From positions 19,003,866 through 19,067,865 of the forward strand of contig OZ035997.1 in the NCBI GenBank assembly GCA_964035015.1: DNA of 64,000 nt. The letters run 5' to 3'. Positions 47,620 through 58,299 of this stretch are shown here, piece after piece (within the stretch, counting starts at the first letter, position 1; each line of letters begins with the position of its first letter). Origin of the DNA: Corallium rubrum (taxonomy: Eukaryota; Cnidaria; Anthozoa; Scleralcyonacea; Coralliidae). The position numbers and the translations under genes were made by a program. The notes beneath the pieces were generated by a model. The model did not search any database. It was not told the DNA's origin and was given only the letters and a program-made list of their open reading frames with translations.

Positions 47620-48131
47620 TAGAAAATTCTCATGCTAAACTAGTCAAATATCAACAAACATTCTGAAAAGTTCTTAATATGTATTTTAGCAAATTAAATT
47701 GGCTATTTCCTGGTTTGGTATATTGCTATGTCCTCTGTTATATTAATTACATGTTTACACTGCCTGTCAGTGTCTTTGATGATTATTGCAACCAAAGGTC
47801 CATTCACATGATCTGATTAACTGGACTCAATTTTCCTCCTGGTACATGTAATGTGGATTTACTTAATATACAGGTAGTAGTCAGTTATGTCTTATCACAA
47901 TTACTATACATGTAGTTGTTGTTATTATATGATATGTATCATGAGAAAAATCAGATTATGTGATAGATACATCCCCATCATATTGGTTGATTTTTGGCTT
48001 GGCATTCACTGTTGACACACGAGTCACCATCATGTTTATTTTAGCAAGATGGCGTCCAATGTCACGTGATTGCAAAGATGTACACTGTAGCCCTAAACGT
48101 AGACGCATGTACGCATTGCGTACCTATTTTT

Positions 48132-48297
48132 CTGATGCGGATTGGGCGGGTGATTTGGATACTCGACGTTCAACCTCCGGATACGTATTCCAAATTCAAG
48201 GTAATACTGTTAGTTGGTGCAGAAAGAAACAAGCCTCCGTGTCGAAGTCAACTACTGAAGCCGAGTATGTTGCACTGAGTGTAGCTAGCCAAGAAGC
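48132..48297 (+). pseudogene. Copia RNase H, first half
   Basis: The copia frame resumes after the 2-kb insertion with [40 protein letters not shown] and ASQEA. These are the RNase H catalytic Asp and Glu motifs. The frame is cut after GAAGC by the LTR of the gypsy element. Confidence 0.95.
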
Positions 48298-48448
48298 TGT
48301 AGTGTAGTGATGTGGACACGAACTGACGTCACACGCCACGTGAGCGTGGATATATGAGTAAGGCATAAGAGAGTGTTGATTTAGTATTATTGTGAGTGGG
48401 AGTGAATAAAGAACGAGGTATATATTTACTCATGGCGTGAATTCTATA
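48298..48448 (+). repeat. 5' LTR of nested gypsy
   Basis: It runs TGTAGTGTAG to GAATTCTATA, so it ends TA, not CA. The copy at 52496-52646 has the same length. It contains palindromes TGACGTCA and CCACGTGAGCGTGG, and GAATAAAG as possible poly(A) signal. Confidence 0.95.
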
Positions 48449-48450
48449 AC

Positions 48451-48463
48451 TGGCGACGAGGAT
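48451..48463 (+). other. Primer-binding site for tRNA-Ser
   Basis: TGGCGACGAGGAT lies two bases after the LTR. It is complementary to the 3' end of animal tRNA-Ser(GCT), which ends ATCCTCGTCG plus CCA, over all 13 bases. The start codon of gag follows four bases later. Confidence 0.75.
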
Positions 48464-48467
48464 CAAA

Positions 48468-48902
48468 ATGGCTCAGCTAAATCTAGTCCCAACGTTACCG
48501 CAGTTTGATGCACATTCAGACCCTTCCTCGATCGCAACAAGGTGGAAAGACTGGCTTGAACAATTCGAGATTTTCACAGTCGCGGCCAAGATTGACGATG
48601 ACAAACAAAAGAGAGCATTTCTGTTACACTTGAGCGGCCCAACGGTGCAAAAAGTTTTCAAAGGCTTGTCGGAGACTGGCGACGATTACGAAACTGCAGC
48701 GGCGAAACTAAACCTACATTTTGCTCCGAAGAAAAATGTTCGATATGAACGCTATCACTTTAACCAAGCGTATCAACAAGACGGTGAATCAATTGATCAA
48801 TTTGCTTCGCGCCTTCGTAATCTTGCCGAAACCTGCGAATTTCACGCTGTAGACGATGCTATTGCCGACCAGATTCTAACCAGCTGCAGTTCCACCGATT
48901 AA
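48468..48902 (+). pseudogene. Nested gypsy gag, capsid part
   Basis: It starts MAQLNLVPTLPQFDAHSD at the first ATG after the primer site. RWKDWLEQFEIF and FASRLRNLAETCEF are typical capsid segments. The frame ends at a TAA at 48900 through a shift just after DQILTSC; KERILREDKADLAFILKQ continues in another phase. Confidence 0.93.
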
Positions 48903-48934
48903 AAGAGCGGATTCTTCGTGAAGACAAAGCGGAT

Positions 48935-49723
48935 TTGGCCTTTATTCTGAAGCAAGGTCGCATTCTCGAATGTTCGAAACAACAAGCGTCTCAGATTACC
49001 GCCAAAAGCAAAAGTGCTGAAATCAACACGCTACGAACGACACGCAACAACGCGCCACCAAACCACGAATCCAGAACCAAATCGGAAGGCAAGTGCCGCA
49101 ATTGTGGACAATCCTGGCCACACGAACCATCCAAACCGTGCCCAGCACTCGGCAAGACATGCCACGCTTGTGGTAAACACAATCATTTTTCAAGTGTCTG
49201 TCGTAGTAGTCGCAAGCCCTTTGGTCTACATCAACGTCGCACACAACGCCCGCGAAGACGCGAACAGCTCAACCAAGTCGACGAAGACATTTTATCAGAT
49301 GAGCTATCGGAAGATGACGAAGGATATGTCTACGCTACAACGACCAAAGAACGCAAGAACAACCCCACATCTTCAAGCGAACGTGAAAGTATCAATGTTA
49401 TTTCTCGACCACGACTTCCGATTACAATTGGCGGGGTGAAAGTTCTTGTTATGATCGATTTGGGTGCATCATTCAATATCCTCGATAAGAAAGATTACAA
49501 GAGGATCGCCAAGCAAAACCGGCGTGTTCAGCTACAGAAAACAACTACACGGATTTATGCTTATGGTGCTACGACACCATTACCGCTCCTGGGAAAACTC
49601 CAAGCAACTCTCGAAACTGCAAACGAGACAATTACCGGTACATTCTACGTTGTAAAAGGGTCATATTCGGCACTTCAGTTGATCTCGGCCTCATCTCCGT
49701 CCCACCGTCTGTCAATGCTGTGA
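48935..49723 (+). pseudogene. Nested gypsy zinc knuckles and protease
   Basis: The knuckle region is CRNCGQSWPHEPSKPCPA then CHACGKHNHFSSVC. The protease box near residue 174 reads VMIDLGASFNIL; aspartic proteases need Asp-Ser/Thr-Gly here, so the Ser-to-Leu change (TTG) should inactivate it. The first codon shown is not a start. Confidence 0.92.
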
Positions 49724-50335
49724 CACCACAAGATCACCTTTCACAACTCCTGGATAATTACAAAGATATTTTTCAGGGCGTCGGCAAGCTTAAAGATTTT
49801 CAGTTCAAGATACACGTAGATCCATCAGTGCAGCCCGTTGCTCAACCGCCACGACGCATTCCTTTTCACATCCGGAAACAAGTTGAACAGGAGCTTGAGC
49901 TAATTTTGAGAAGCAGGGTATCATTGAGGTCGTCGAAGGGCCGACGCCGTGGGTTTCGCCAGTGGTGGCATTTCCGAAATAGCACAACCCAAAAGAAATT
50001 CGTCTCTGTGTCGACCTCCGTCACCCTAACAGAGCTGTACAACGCCACCGCCATCCGACTCCTACGATTGATGAAGTTGCTAATGATCTAAATGGGGCCT
50101 GCGTTTTTTCCAAGCTGGATCTCCGTTCCGGTTACCATCAGATTGAGCTTGCACCGGAATTCCGATATCTTACTACTTTTGCTACCCACAAGGGACTTCG
50201 ACGGTATACCCGGTTACTTTTCGGTCTGTCTTCTGCGTCGGAAGTTTTCCAACAAGTTCTCCAGCAGGCACTCCAAGGCATCGAGGGCGTAAAGAATATC
50301 TCAGACGATTTTATTTTCAGCGTTTGCGCGAAAAA
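49720..50335 (+). pseudogene. Nested gypsy reverse transcriptase, N-terminal half (three phases)
   Basis: DNYKDIFQGVGKLKDF and PPRRIPFHIRKQVEQELE open it. After a shift near 49900 the other phase reads EVVEGPTPWVSP and later VFSKLDLRSGYHQIEL, RYTRLLFGLSSASEVFQ and the catalytic KNISDDFIF. About 20-30 codons are missing between ISDDFIF and the next piece at about 50324. Confidence 0.9.
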
Positions 50336-51208
50336 GGCCTAACTCTCAACGGTCCCAAGTGTGTCTACAACAAGGAGAATCTAGCATTCTTTGGTTATGT
50401 CTTCTCGGCGGAGGGAATGTCTGCTGACCCTAAGAAAGTTGCTGCCATTCGAGACGCAGCACCTCCAACAAATCCATCCGAAGTTCGAAGTTTCCTCGGT
50501 TTAACCGGATTTTGTTCGCGATTTGTCCCAAATTATGCCACTTTAACAGAGCCTCTGAAACACCTCACCCGCAAAAGCGTTCACTGGAACTGGGGTACAG
50601 AACAGACTGACTCATTTACAGCCCTGAAAGAATGTTTGACCAGCAACAATGTTATAGCATACTTCGATCCTAGCAAGCGCACAGTTGCCACGTTTGATGC
50701 CAGTCCTTTTGGCCTGGGCGCTGTTCTCACCCAGTTTGACCAACAAGGAAACGAGCATGCAGTCGCTTACGCCAGCCGCACTCTTACAGAGGTCGAACGC
50801 CGTTACTCCCAAACTGAGCGTGAGGCGTTAGCCATTGTCTGGGGCTGTGAGCGGTTCCATCTCTACCTCTATGACTCCCAGTTTGAAATCATCACCGACC
50901 ACAAGCCGCTTGAGCTAATTTTTAACAATCCCAGCTCAAAACCGCCAGCTCGCATCCAGCGCTGGGCATTGCGCCTTCAAGCCTATACCTTCACCGTGAA
51001 ATACAAGCCTGGTCCGACGAATATCGCTGATTACTTATATCCCGCCATCCCTTACCTTCCCAGTCCGACCGAGAGCGCCAGGTTGCGAGTATGTGAATTA
51101 TCTTGTGGGTCATGCCGTACCCAAAGCGATGACACTTCAAGAAATCGATCTAGCCTGCCAAGCCGATCCAGTTATGCAGCGTCTTCGTTTAGCACTAGAC
51201 CCGTTTAA
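50324..51208 (+). pseudogene. Nested gypsy reverse transcriptase end and RNase H
   Basis: It starts in mid-domain (REKGLTLNGPKCVY), then FFGYVFSAEGMSADP, the connection RSFLGLTGFCSRFVPNY and RNase H (TFDASPFGLGAVL, YSQTEREALAIVWGCERFH, IITDHKPLELIF). NIADYLYPAIPYLP is a variant of the usual NxADxLSR ending. Another shift follows near 51080. Confidence 0.93.
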
Positions 51209-52001
51209 CAGAGTTAAGTTAGAGCTAACCGCTGCGAGTGATTCCAATATTGTCTTCGAGGAACACGTATCGTCATTCCAAAATGCCTGCAATCACGTGC
51301 CGTAACCCTCGCACATGAGTCCCACCGTCAAAACACAGCAACTCTTAAGGGAAAAGGTATGGTATCCGGGTATCGACAAAGATGTGAAAACGGAGATCGA
51401 AAGCTGCATCCCCTGTCAAGCAACAGGTCCTTCCACAAAGCCTGAACCACTTCAGATGACCGACCTACCGCCAGCGCCGTGGAGCCGGGTAGCGACTGAT
51501 TTCTGTGGTCCGTTCCCATCTGGCGAACACTTGTTAGTCGTCATTGACGAATATTCTTGGTACCCCGAAGTAGAAATTGTTCGTTCCGTCTCGGCAGCAT
51601 CAGTCCTACCAAAGTTTGACAGAATATTTGCCACCCATGGAATTCCAGAAGTAATTAAGTCGGATAACGGTCCACCTTTTAGCGGTCATGAGTTTGCAAA
51701 GTACGCAGAAGAAAAAGGTTTTCGGCACCAAAAGATTACACCCTTGTGGCCAGCCGCCAACGGGGAAGCTGAACGGTTTATGCGGACGCTGACCAAAGCC
51801 ATCAAAACCAGCTCAGTAGAAGGAAAAAACTGGAAGAAAGAGCTCCAGCATGCAGTTTCTCCTCCAGTACCGCAACGCCGCACTCTACAACTGGGAAATC
51901 GCCTGCAGAGCTTATATTTGGTCGTCAAATCAGGACCAAGCTCCCTGAGATATCGCAGCCAGTTCCATCAGATGACGAAGTACGAACAAAAGATCGGCTA
52001 G
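51093..52001 (+). pseudogene. Nested gypsy integrase
   Basis: After a linker frame (51093-51305), 51315-52001 has YPGIDKDVKTEIESCIPCQ (second half of the HHCC finger), catalytic Asp in VATDFCGPF and IKSDNGPPF, and Glu in NGEAERFMRTL. A shift near 51860 loses the frame; the last third of this open stretch is not family sequence. Confidence 0.93.
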
Positions 52002-52012
52002 CCAAAGAAAAG

Positions 52013-52366
52013 ATGAAGACCTATGCCGACAAGCGGAACCATCACAAACCTAGCATCATCCGAGTCGGAGATATGGTATTATTCAAACAGAAGCGAAAGA
52101 ACAAGTTGTCCTCTCGGTATAATCCTCAACCGGTACCGGTCATTCAGAAGAAGGGATCAATGGTAACCATCCAAAAACCTGACGGCTCAACATTTACTAG
52201 AAATACATCTCACATTTCAGAAGACAGTGAAGAAGAGGATGAAGATGAGCAAAACGATGACGACCTACAAATTCAAAACGAAGCTCCAGAACAGCGTGGC
52301 CAGAACAGGCGGTCTGCAAGACAAAGACGACGTCCGCAGTATTTTGGTGACTTTGTAATGGACTAG
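52013..52366 (+). pseudogene. Nested gypsy integrase C-terminal domain
   Basis: MKTYADKRNHHKPSIIRVGD then VLFKQKRKNKLSSRY match the chromo/GPY-like tail of gypsy integrases. An acidic and Arg-rich end and a TAG at 52364 follow. Its phase differs from the preceding piece. Confidence 0.9.
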
Positions 52367-52479
52367 AAACAATCGGAACTTAGCATTATAAAGAACGAGA
52401 AACATTCGAAGCTATGTATGAACTAAAGTCCTATCCTTGTTGTGTTAAAGTTTAACTATAGAGATTAAATAAGTATCCC

Positions 52480-52495
52480 AAAAGAAAGGGAGAGA
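52480..52495 (+). other. Polypurine tract of nested gypsy
   Basis: AAAAGAAAGGGAGAGA is all purine and directly precedes the TGTAGTG start of the 3' LTR. Confidence 0.85.
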
Positions 52496-52646
52496 TGTAG
52501 TGTAGTGATGTGGACACGAACTGACGTCACACGCCACGTGAGCGTGGATATATGAGTAAGGCATAAGAGAGTGTGGATTTAGTATTATTGTGAGTGGGAG
52601 TGAATAAAGAACGAGGTTTATATTTACTCATGTTGTGAATTCTATA
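52496..52646 (+). repeat. 3' LTR of nested gypsy
   Basis: 151 bases, four differences from the 5' LTR. It is followed by the GAAGC duplication, after which the copia RNase H frame resumes. Confidence 0.95.
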
Positions 52647-52943
52647 GAAGCTATTTGGATGAGAACATTACTTTCTGATGTTAGATTGAAACAAGAAGAA
52701 CCAACAACTATCTATAAAGATAATCAAGGAGCAATTGAACTCTCCAAGAATCCGAGATTTCACAATCGAACAAAACACATTGATGTTTCATATCATTTTA
52801 TCAGAGAGCAAGTTAATCGTAAAGCTATTTCTGTTGAGTATTGTTCTACTGAAAACATGTCAGCGGACATTATGACCAAAGGTTTACCTAAGAACACTTT
52901 TCAGAAATTCAGACACTTTTTAGGAGTTAAGGAGATTTATTGA
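52647..52943 (+). pseudogene. Copia RNase H, second half, to the stop codon
   Basis: Resuming at GAAGC it reads EAIWMRTLLSDV, TTIYKDNQGAIELSKNP, RTKHIDVSYHFIREQV and SADIMTKGLPKNTFQKF, the typical C-terminus of copia polyproteins, to TGA at 52941. This stretch is open without damage. Confidence 0.95.
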
Positions 52944-52972
52944 CATTTATATATTTTATTGTAGTGTGATCA

Positions 52973-52983
52973 TTAAGTGGGAG
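52973..52983 (+). other. Polypurine tract of copia
   Basis: TTAAGTGGGAG directly precedes the 3' LTR start TGTTAAG; the usable purine part is short (GTGGGAG). Confidence 0.55.
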
Positions 52984-53351
52984 TGTTAAGAACTCAGTAC
53001 TTGGTGTAGTAATGAACCCACTGTCATCTATTGTAATTGGTTTATATAGGTCATATGTTTAGTCACGTGAGTAACACGCTGTTCTTTCTCTGTTACCTCT
53101 CTCTTGGATCTGTTCTTCGTTATATCAAGTTATGTTATGTTATGTTATGTTATGTTATGTTATGTTATGTTATGTTTTGTTATGTTATGTTATGTTATGT
53201 TATGTTATGTTATGTTATGTTATGTTATGTTATGTTATGTTATGTTATGTTATGTTATGTTATGTTATGTTATGTTATGTTATGTTATGTTATGTTCATT
53301 AAAGATGGGTTAAACCATTAAACTCGTTCGTCTAGTTCCTCATTTCCAACA
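52984..53351 (+). repeat. 3' LTR of the copia element, expanded to 368 bp
   Basis: It is the same LTR as 42158-42375 but with about 33 copies of ATGTT at 53129-53295 in place of two to three, which adds 150 bases. One unit reads TTGTT. The LTR ends TTTCCAACA before the CTCAC duplication. Confidence 0.95.
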
Positions 53352-53580
53352 CTCACGTTATATCGCATCATAACAATAAAAACGTCGTGAAACTGAAACA
53401 CTACTACTGTAAATTTATCCTTCATAATTCAATGATATTTTGAGCACAAAAATAAAACAAACACATGTCATTTCAGACACATTTCTGACACAGTTGTTTT
53501 GCCTGCAGTTCCAAACATCACATTTAATATGAGTAAAATGTTGGAAAGGTTCAAATTACACACCAACTATTGTATTGTTT

Positions 53581-54115
53581 TAGGGATGAGCCGATAATCT
53601 GATCATTTATCGGAAGAAGCCGATAATCAGCAACTTTCAGGCTTATCGGTTATCGGCTGATAACATCAATATATATTGGCATATATCGGTGTTTCCAATA
53701 AATTACATGCTGCCCTGATGCTGGCTTTTTCTAGTGATATTTCCTTCGTTTATCAAGAAAAATGCCAACTTGTTTATAAGACACATTCTGTTCCACAATG
53801 AAACTGTCAAATTTAATTAATTTGCTGTAAAAATACTTAAAAATGAATGTTTACGAATTACGACTTTACTTTCCCAAAAGTAATTGAATTAAATTGATTA
53901 CTAGAGTACATTAAATATTATAATCACATTTCTTCTACTGGTCTATCAGTTCTTGTTTAATACATTTTGCCAACGTTTCGCCATAAATTCAAGTGCTAAT
54001 AGACGGACAATATCGGTAACTACGGACACTACCAATATATCGGGCAATAAGCCTGCAAATCATATTGGAATTTATCGTATCGGTAAATTGGATTTTTCAT
54101 TATTGGCTCATCCTA
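53581..54115. mobile_element. Non-autonomous hAT element (535 bp)
   Basis: TATTGTTT is duplicated at 53573-53580 and 54116-54123. The ends TAGGGATGAGCCGATAA and TTATTGGCTCATCCTA are inverted copies with one mismatch, and TAGGGNTG is a classic hAT start. The inside repeats ATCGG words and encodes nothing recognised. Confidence 0.92.
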
Positions 54116-54535
54116 TATTGTTTCTTTGTTTTTAAACTTTTACAATTAACTGGTGTTAATAGAACGTGGGAAAATATACTATTCAGATACCCAAATTTCA
54201 AAACTTTCCTGGGGGGAAACACATCCACAGCCCCCTCCCCGGGCTGAGTGTCAGTTGACGTTTTACCCCAGAACGTTACGTAATCTGCAGTATATTTCCC
54301 TTTCACGCAGCCATATTAGACACGGAGCGAGCGCATGAAAGGGAGCCCCCCCCCCGGCCACAGAATAAGGATCAACCAGAAGTCCAACTCGCGGAAAAAA
54401 GTGTCCCATTATTTTTATGCGCATGCGCCAGTCGGCCATTTTGAAAGTAAGTGCCCCCGGAAAATTATCCCTCTCGTCCTTACGACCCTCGGGCTCCTGT
54501 ATTCAATTACTCCTGGCCTTCTTGTGACATTTTAT

Positions 54536-55712
54536 TTAACTTTATATTGTTATCTATACATATATAAATAATATTAATTAAGTAATAAATAATTTACTTT
54601 AGAAAACGTTTCGTTGGAGATGAAATTCTTTGACCACGAAGTTATTAAAACTTCAGTACGCGGATACTACGGGTAAAAGTCCGTGGCAAAAAAGTCCTGT
54701 ACTCACGAAGCTGAGTTTTACATTTCTCGATGATGCCGACACAAGTTTAAAGAAAGTTGGCTAAAAATTTCGGAACTACGCATTGTCGAAATACATCGAG
54801 TACGTATGTTGTTATAAATTTTATAAACTTTCATTCGGTATATAGTTCAAATCATAGTGTTACCTGTAACTTTTTAAAATGTTCAAAATGTTCTGACCAT
54901 TGACCATAAAAGTTTTAATATTTTTTCATATATTCAAAAGGTATGATCACTAATTTGGACCAAAAACGTTTTCAACTTCAACTAGAAATCTGCAAACTTT
55001 TCCACTCCTTTCATATTTGAATTAGCTTCTGTTCAAGAAATATCTTAGGTCCATGCCAGAAGTCTTTCTGAGGTTATAGCAAACACCAAAACAACAAAAG
55101 GCAAAACAAACTTAAGAAATTCATCCATTTCAGACGGTCCATGTCAAAATAATGATGTTTTTTTCATATTTTAAAATACTTCCCAGCAAGAAAATTAAAA
55201 GTTCTGACATGAATAGCACTTGACAGTACCCTTTGTTTAATATCTTGTTCAGGGCTGTGCGTTTAGTATTTAAAAACAAAATCCAAAATTCTATAACACT
55301 TGTGAGGAGTCCGTTTCCCATTATATAATTCTTATTTTACGAGCAATGGTGAGAACATTTTGAACATTTTAAAAAGTTACAGGTAACACTAAAATTTTAA
55401 CTATATACCAAATGAAAGCTTATAAAATTTCTAACAACATACGTACCCCATGTATTTCAACAATGCGTAGTTGCGAAAAGTTTAGCCATCTTTTTCTGTA
55501 AACAAATGTGTCGGCAAAATCGAGAAATGTAAAACCCGCTTCGTGAGTACAGGACTTTTTTGCCACGGACTTTTACCCGTAGTATCCGCGTACTGAAGTT
55601 TTAATAACCTCGTGGTCAAAGAATTTCATCTCCAACGAAACGTTTTCTAAAGTAAATACTTGTTTACTTAACTAAATATTATTTATATAGATAGAGAACA
55701 ATATAAAGTTAA
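54536..55712. mobile_element. Foldback element A (1177 bp, arms about 367 bp)
   Basis: Arms 54536-54902 and 55344-55712 are inverted copies throughout, for example TTAACTTTATATTGTT, GTACGCGGATACTACGGGTA and GTTACCTGTAACTTTTTAAA, with scattered differences. The 440-base centre is unique and non-coding. The inner arm sequence is related to that of element B. Confidence 0.85.
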
Positions 55713-56052
55713 CTAGAAATACATAAATGCAATATCCCCTCGCTCGCTTTTACAGCAACCCCCCCTCTTGCGCTCTTTTTTATTGGAAGCCTGGAAATAG
55801 CTACTCCTGTCGGAACGCATTCTCGTACCCAGATCCTCGCGAATGGTCGGAACGATGAAAATATAGTTTTAATTATGGTAGAATATTTGAAATAAAAAAA
55901 AAACACTCTATTTTTTGGAAGAAAAATGTCACAAAGAACAAAGAAAAATTTAAGGATGATATTTCGTAAAATATATTGAGATGAAGAAAATTGCACGTTG
56001 CCTCCAGGATTTGAACTCAATCTCGTTCGCGTGCAAACCGACGACGTTACCA

Positions 56053-57176
56053 CCATAGAGATCATATATAAACTAGAGGGGGCATTGGGGGATAAATCAG
56101 GTAACCAATTGAAGGCTGCCATCTTGGATAAATTGGTTGGCAAAACAATGATGCCCGGATGAAATTTCTTGATTCCAGGCCTTTTTTCTGTATCCGAAGC
56201 TAATTTTACATTTCTTGTTTATCTCGCCACATTTGTTTATGGAAAAAGGTGGAAAACTCACGAACTACGTATTGTTAAAATACATCATGTACGCATGTTG
56301 TCACAAATTTCATAAGCTTTTGTTTCATATATAGTTGAAGTTTCTTCGTTATCTGTAGCGTTTTAAAACGTTCAAAATGTTCACACCTTTGTTCGACAAA
56401 TGATGAGAAATGGACTTATCACCAGTGCTTAGAATTTTGGCTATTGTTTTTAAAATACTTATCGCACAACCTTGAGCAATATATCAAACAGAACATATTG
56501 TAAAATTCAATTTCTGGTAGAACTTTTAAGTTCTTATCTGAACCAGAAGTGTTTTAAAATTGTGAAAACATTTGTCATTTTGATCTGGCCTGGGTGAAGT
56601 TGGTCAATGTGGGAAGCAGTTTGTTTTGTCTTTTGCAGTTTTGGTGTTTGCTTTTATCTATAACTTTTGGAATACTTTAGGTATGAATTTAAAGCTAATT
56701 TAAATCATGAAGCTTTGTTTTTAAACATATCAGAAGTTTTATACTACCTTAACTTATAGCTTTAGTTCTGGCAAAATTATGGAAAAACAACAAACCAGGT
56801 GCCATTTCTCATCATTTGTCGAACAAAGGTGTGAACATTTTGAACGTTTTAAAACGCTACAAATAACGAAGAAACTTCAACTATATATGAAACAAAAGCT
56901 TATGAAATTTGTGACAACATACGTACACGATGTATTTTAACAATACGTAGTTCGTGAGTTTTCCACCTTCTTTTTCCATAAACAAATGTGGCGAGATAAA
57001 CAAGAAATGTAAAATTAGCTTCGGATACAGAAAAAAGGCCTGGAACCAAGAAATTTCATCCGGGCATCGTTGTTTTGCCAACCAATTTATCCAAGATGGC
57101 AGCCTTCAATTGGTTACCTGTGGTTGGCTGAAATTAGGATTGGATGCCCACTCTAGTATTTATATGATCTCTATGG
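56053..57176. mobile_element. Foldback element B (1124 bp, arms about 360 bp)
   Basis: Arms 56053-56412 and 56802-57176 are inverted copies: CCATAGAGATCATATA at the tips, GATGCCCGGATGAAATTTC, and GTTTTAAAACGTTCAAAATG near the centre. TTACCA flanks it on both sides (56047-56052 and 57177-57182). No coding content. It shares the ACGYATGTTGT and TTTTAAAANGTTCAAAATGT segments with element A. Confidence 0.87.
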
Positions 57177-57189
57177 TTACCACCACACT

Positions 57190-58009
57190 ACTGAAGCAGG
57201 CATCAAAATTTTATTAAAATATTAGGGTTATACTTTACAGTTCTTTCTTCCCATGTTTACAAAGAACATCGCTTGGTATCTAAAAATATTTGCATTTTGA
57301 AAACTACTCAAAGCATATTCATTTATGGCATTTTAAATTTATTTAAACTAATATAACAAAAACAATTCTTCATTTCGAAATCTGAATTGCTGAAAATGTT
57401 TTCACATACATGTTAATAAATATTTCAGCAGCATTTGCAGTCTTTGTACGTTTTACAAAAGAAGAAATGTTCCTTCTCCATTTTTATGCTAAATTATAAG
57501 CAACCGCTAAGTCATATGTAGTTTTACAATAAGAAAGCCATTTAAAAGGAGATAAGACGGCAGCCACAGGTCAAAAATACAACGTAAGGGGCATGGCAAG
57601 AAAAAACATGCAGTGGATATGATACGTACTTCAAGGACACACAAAATATAAAACAAAATTAACAGTGATACTGATAGATGTAAACAGAGAAACTCAACAG
57701 TTTTGCTACTAAGTGTTCGTGATTACTGAGAGCGACTGCTCTATATTTTTACCGTAGCTTTATAAACTTTTCGGCCTTTGTCTTCGTTTCTTTCGAGTTT
57801 TGGTTTGACGGGTTTCCTTTTAGTCAAGTCTGAAGACTTTATATACGTAAACGTTGATTTGTTTCTGTTCTTTTGAAAAGGATACGTATCCCAAAAACTC
57901 CTTTCTCAAGTCTTTTTGTCAAGAATAATATCAAATCTTTTTCAAATCTTTTTTGTCAAGAACTATATTGTTTCCAGTGCCCCACAATCTTCACCGCGCG
58001 TGGTCCGTC

Positions 58010-58012
<3 letters not shown>
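57190..58012. other. Non-coding AT-rich DNA
   Basis: No gene, hairpin or tandem array that I can support in this stretch, only poly-A/T tracts and TCAAATCTTTTT-like short repeats near 57920-57955. Confidence 0.4.

Positions 58013-58072
<60 letters not shown>
58013..58072 (+). repeat. (AT)n microsatellite
   Basis: A pure AT run of about 58 bases. The Tyr-Ile frames across it are artefacts. Confidence 0.95.
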
Positions 58073-58074
<2 letters not shown>

Positions 58075-58299
58075 GAATATTCAGATCGCTCAAACTGATT
58101 CGCATTTCAACACGCGTGTAAAGTGGACTCCACGCATGTCGAGATTAGCACCCTCACCGGGCTCCGGGCCTTCGGCCCTACGCCCGGCTCGGGGCCGGAT
58201 TAAAGGTCACACAAAGGCCAAGAGTAATTGAATACAGGAGCCGGAGGGTCGCAAGGACGAGAGGGCTAATTTCCCGGGGGCACTTACTTTCAAAATGGC

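Larger units (their letters stand above)
46106..48126. mobile_element. Unclassified 2-kb insertion in the copia polymerase
   Basis: It splits a Gly-Phe-Ser of copia (GGTTTT/TCT), with TTTTT at both sides (46101-46105 and 48127-48131). The left end folds into a hairpin (GTCTACGTTGCTATAGCAAC then AGTAGAC). Near the right end is AACGTAGACGC, inverted to GCGTCTACGTT at the left, followed by a second hairpin GTACGCATTGCGTAC. It has a donor-like CAAGGTAAGG at 46385 and a possible 2A-like peptide. No transposase or polymerase is recognised. Confidence 0.7.
48298..52646 (+). mobile_element. Ty3/gypsy element nested in copia RNase H
   Basis: The five-base duplication GAAGC flanks it (48293-48297 and 52647-52651). 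151-base LTRs, primer site, gag, protease, reverse transcriptase, RNase H, integrase and purine tract follow in gypsy order. LTRs differ at four of 151 positions. Several frameshifts and an internal deletion make it inactive. Confidence 0.96.
42158..53351 (+). mobile_element. Ty1/copia LTR retrotransposon with two nested insertions
   Basis: The five-base duplication CTCAC flanks it (42153-42157 and 53352-53356). LTRs start TGTTAAGAAC and end TTTCCAACA. Between them are primer site, gag-protease-integrase-reverse transcriptase-RNase H in copia order, and a purine tract. Insertions at 46106-48126 and 48298-52646 interrupt the polymerase. The original element was about 4.8 kb. Confidence 0.95.
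54435..58299. repeat. 94-bp inverted repeat pair enclosing two foldbacks
   Basis: 54435-54528 (GCCATTTTGAAAGTAAGTGC to CTTCTTGTGAC) recurs inverted at 58206-58299 with about ten differences. The enclosed 3.7 kb holds two foldback elements, an AT run and no recognisable gene. GGGCTCCTGTATTCAATTAC is the best conserved stretch. Confidence 0.75.

Noticed and set aside
53037..53321. MLCYV repeat protein
   Set aside because: It is the ATGTT microsatellite in the copia 3' LTR.
55709..56143. 144-codon - strand frame and a weak tRNA-like stretch near 56000
   Set aside because: The frame overlaps the tips of two foldbacks. The tRNA-like stretch has a T-loop word but no pairing arms.
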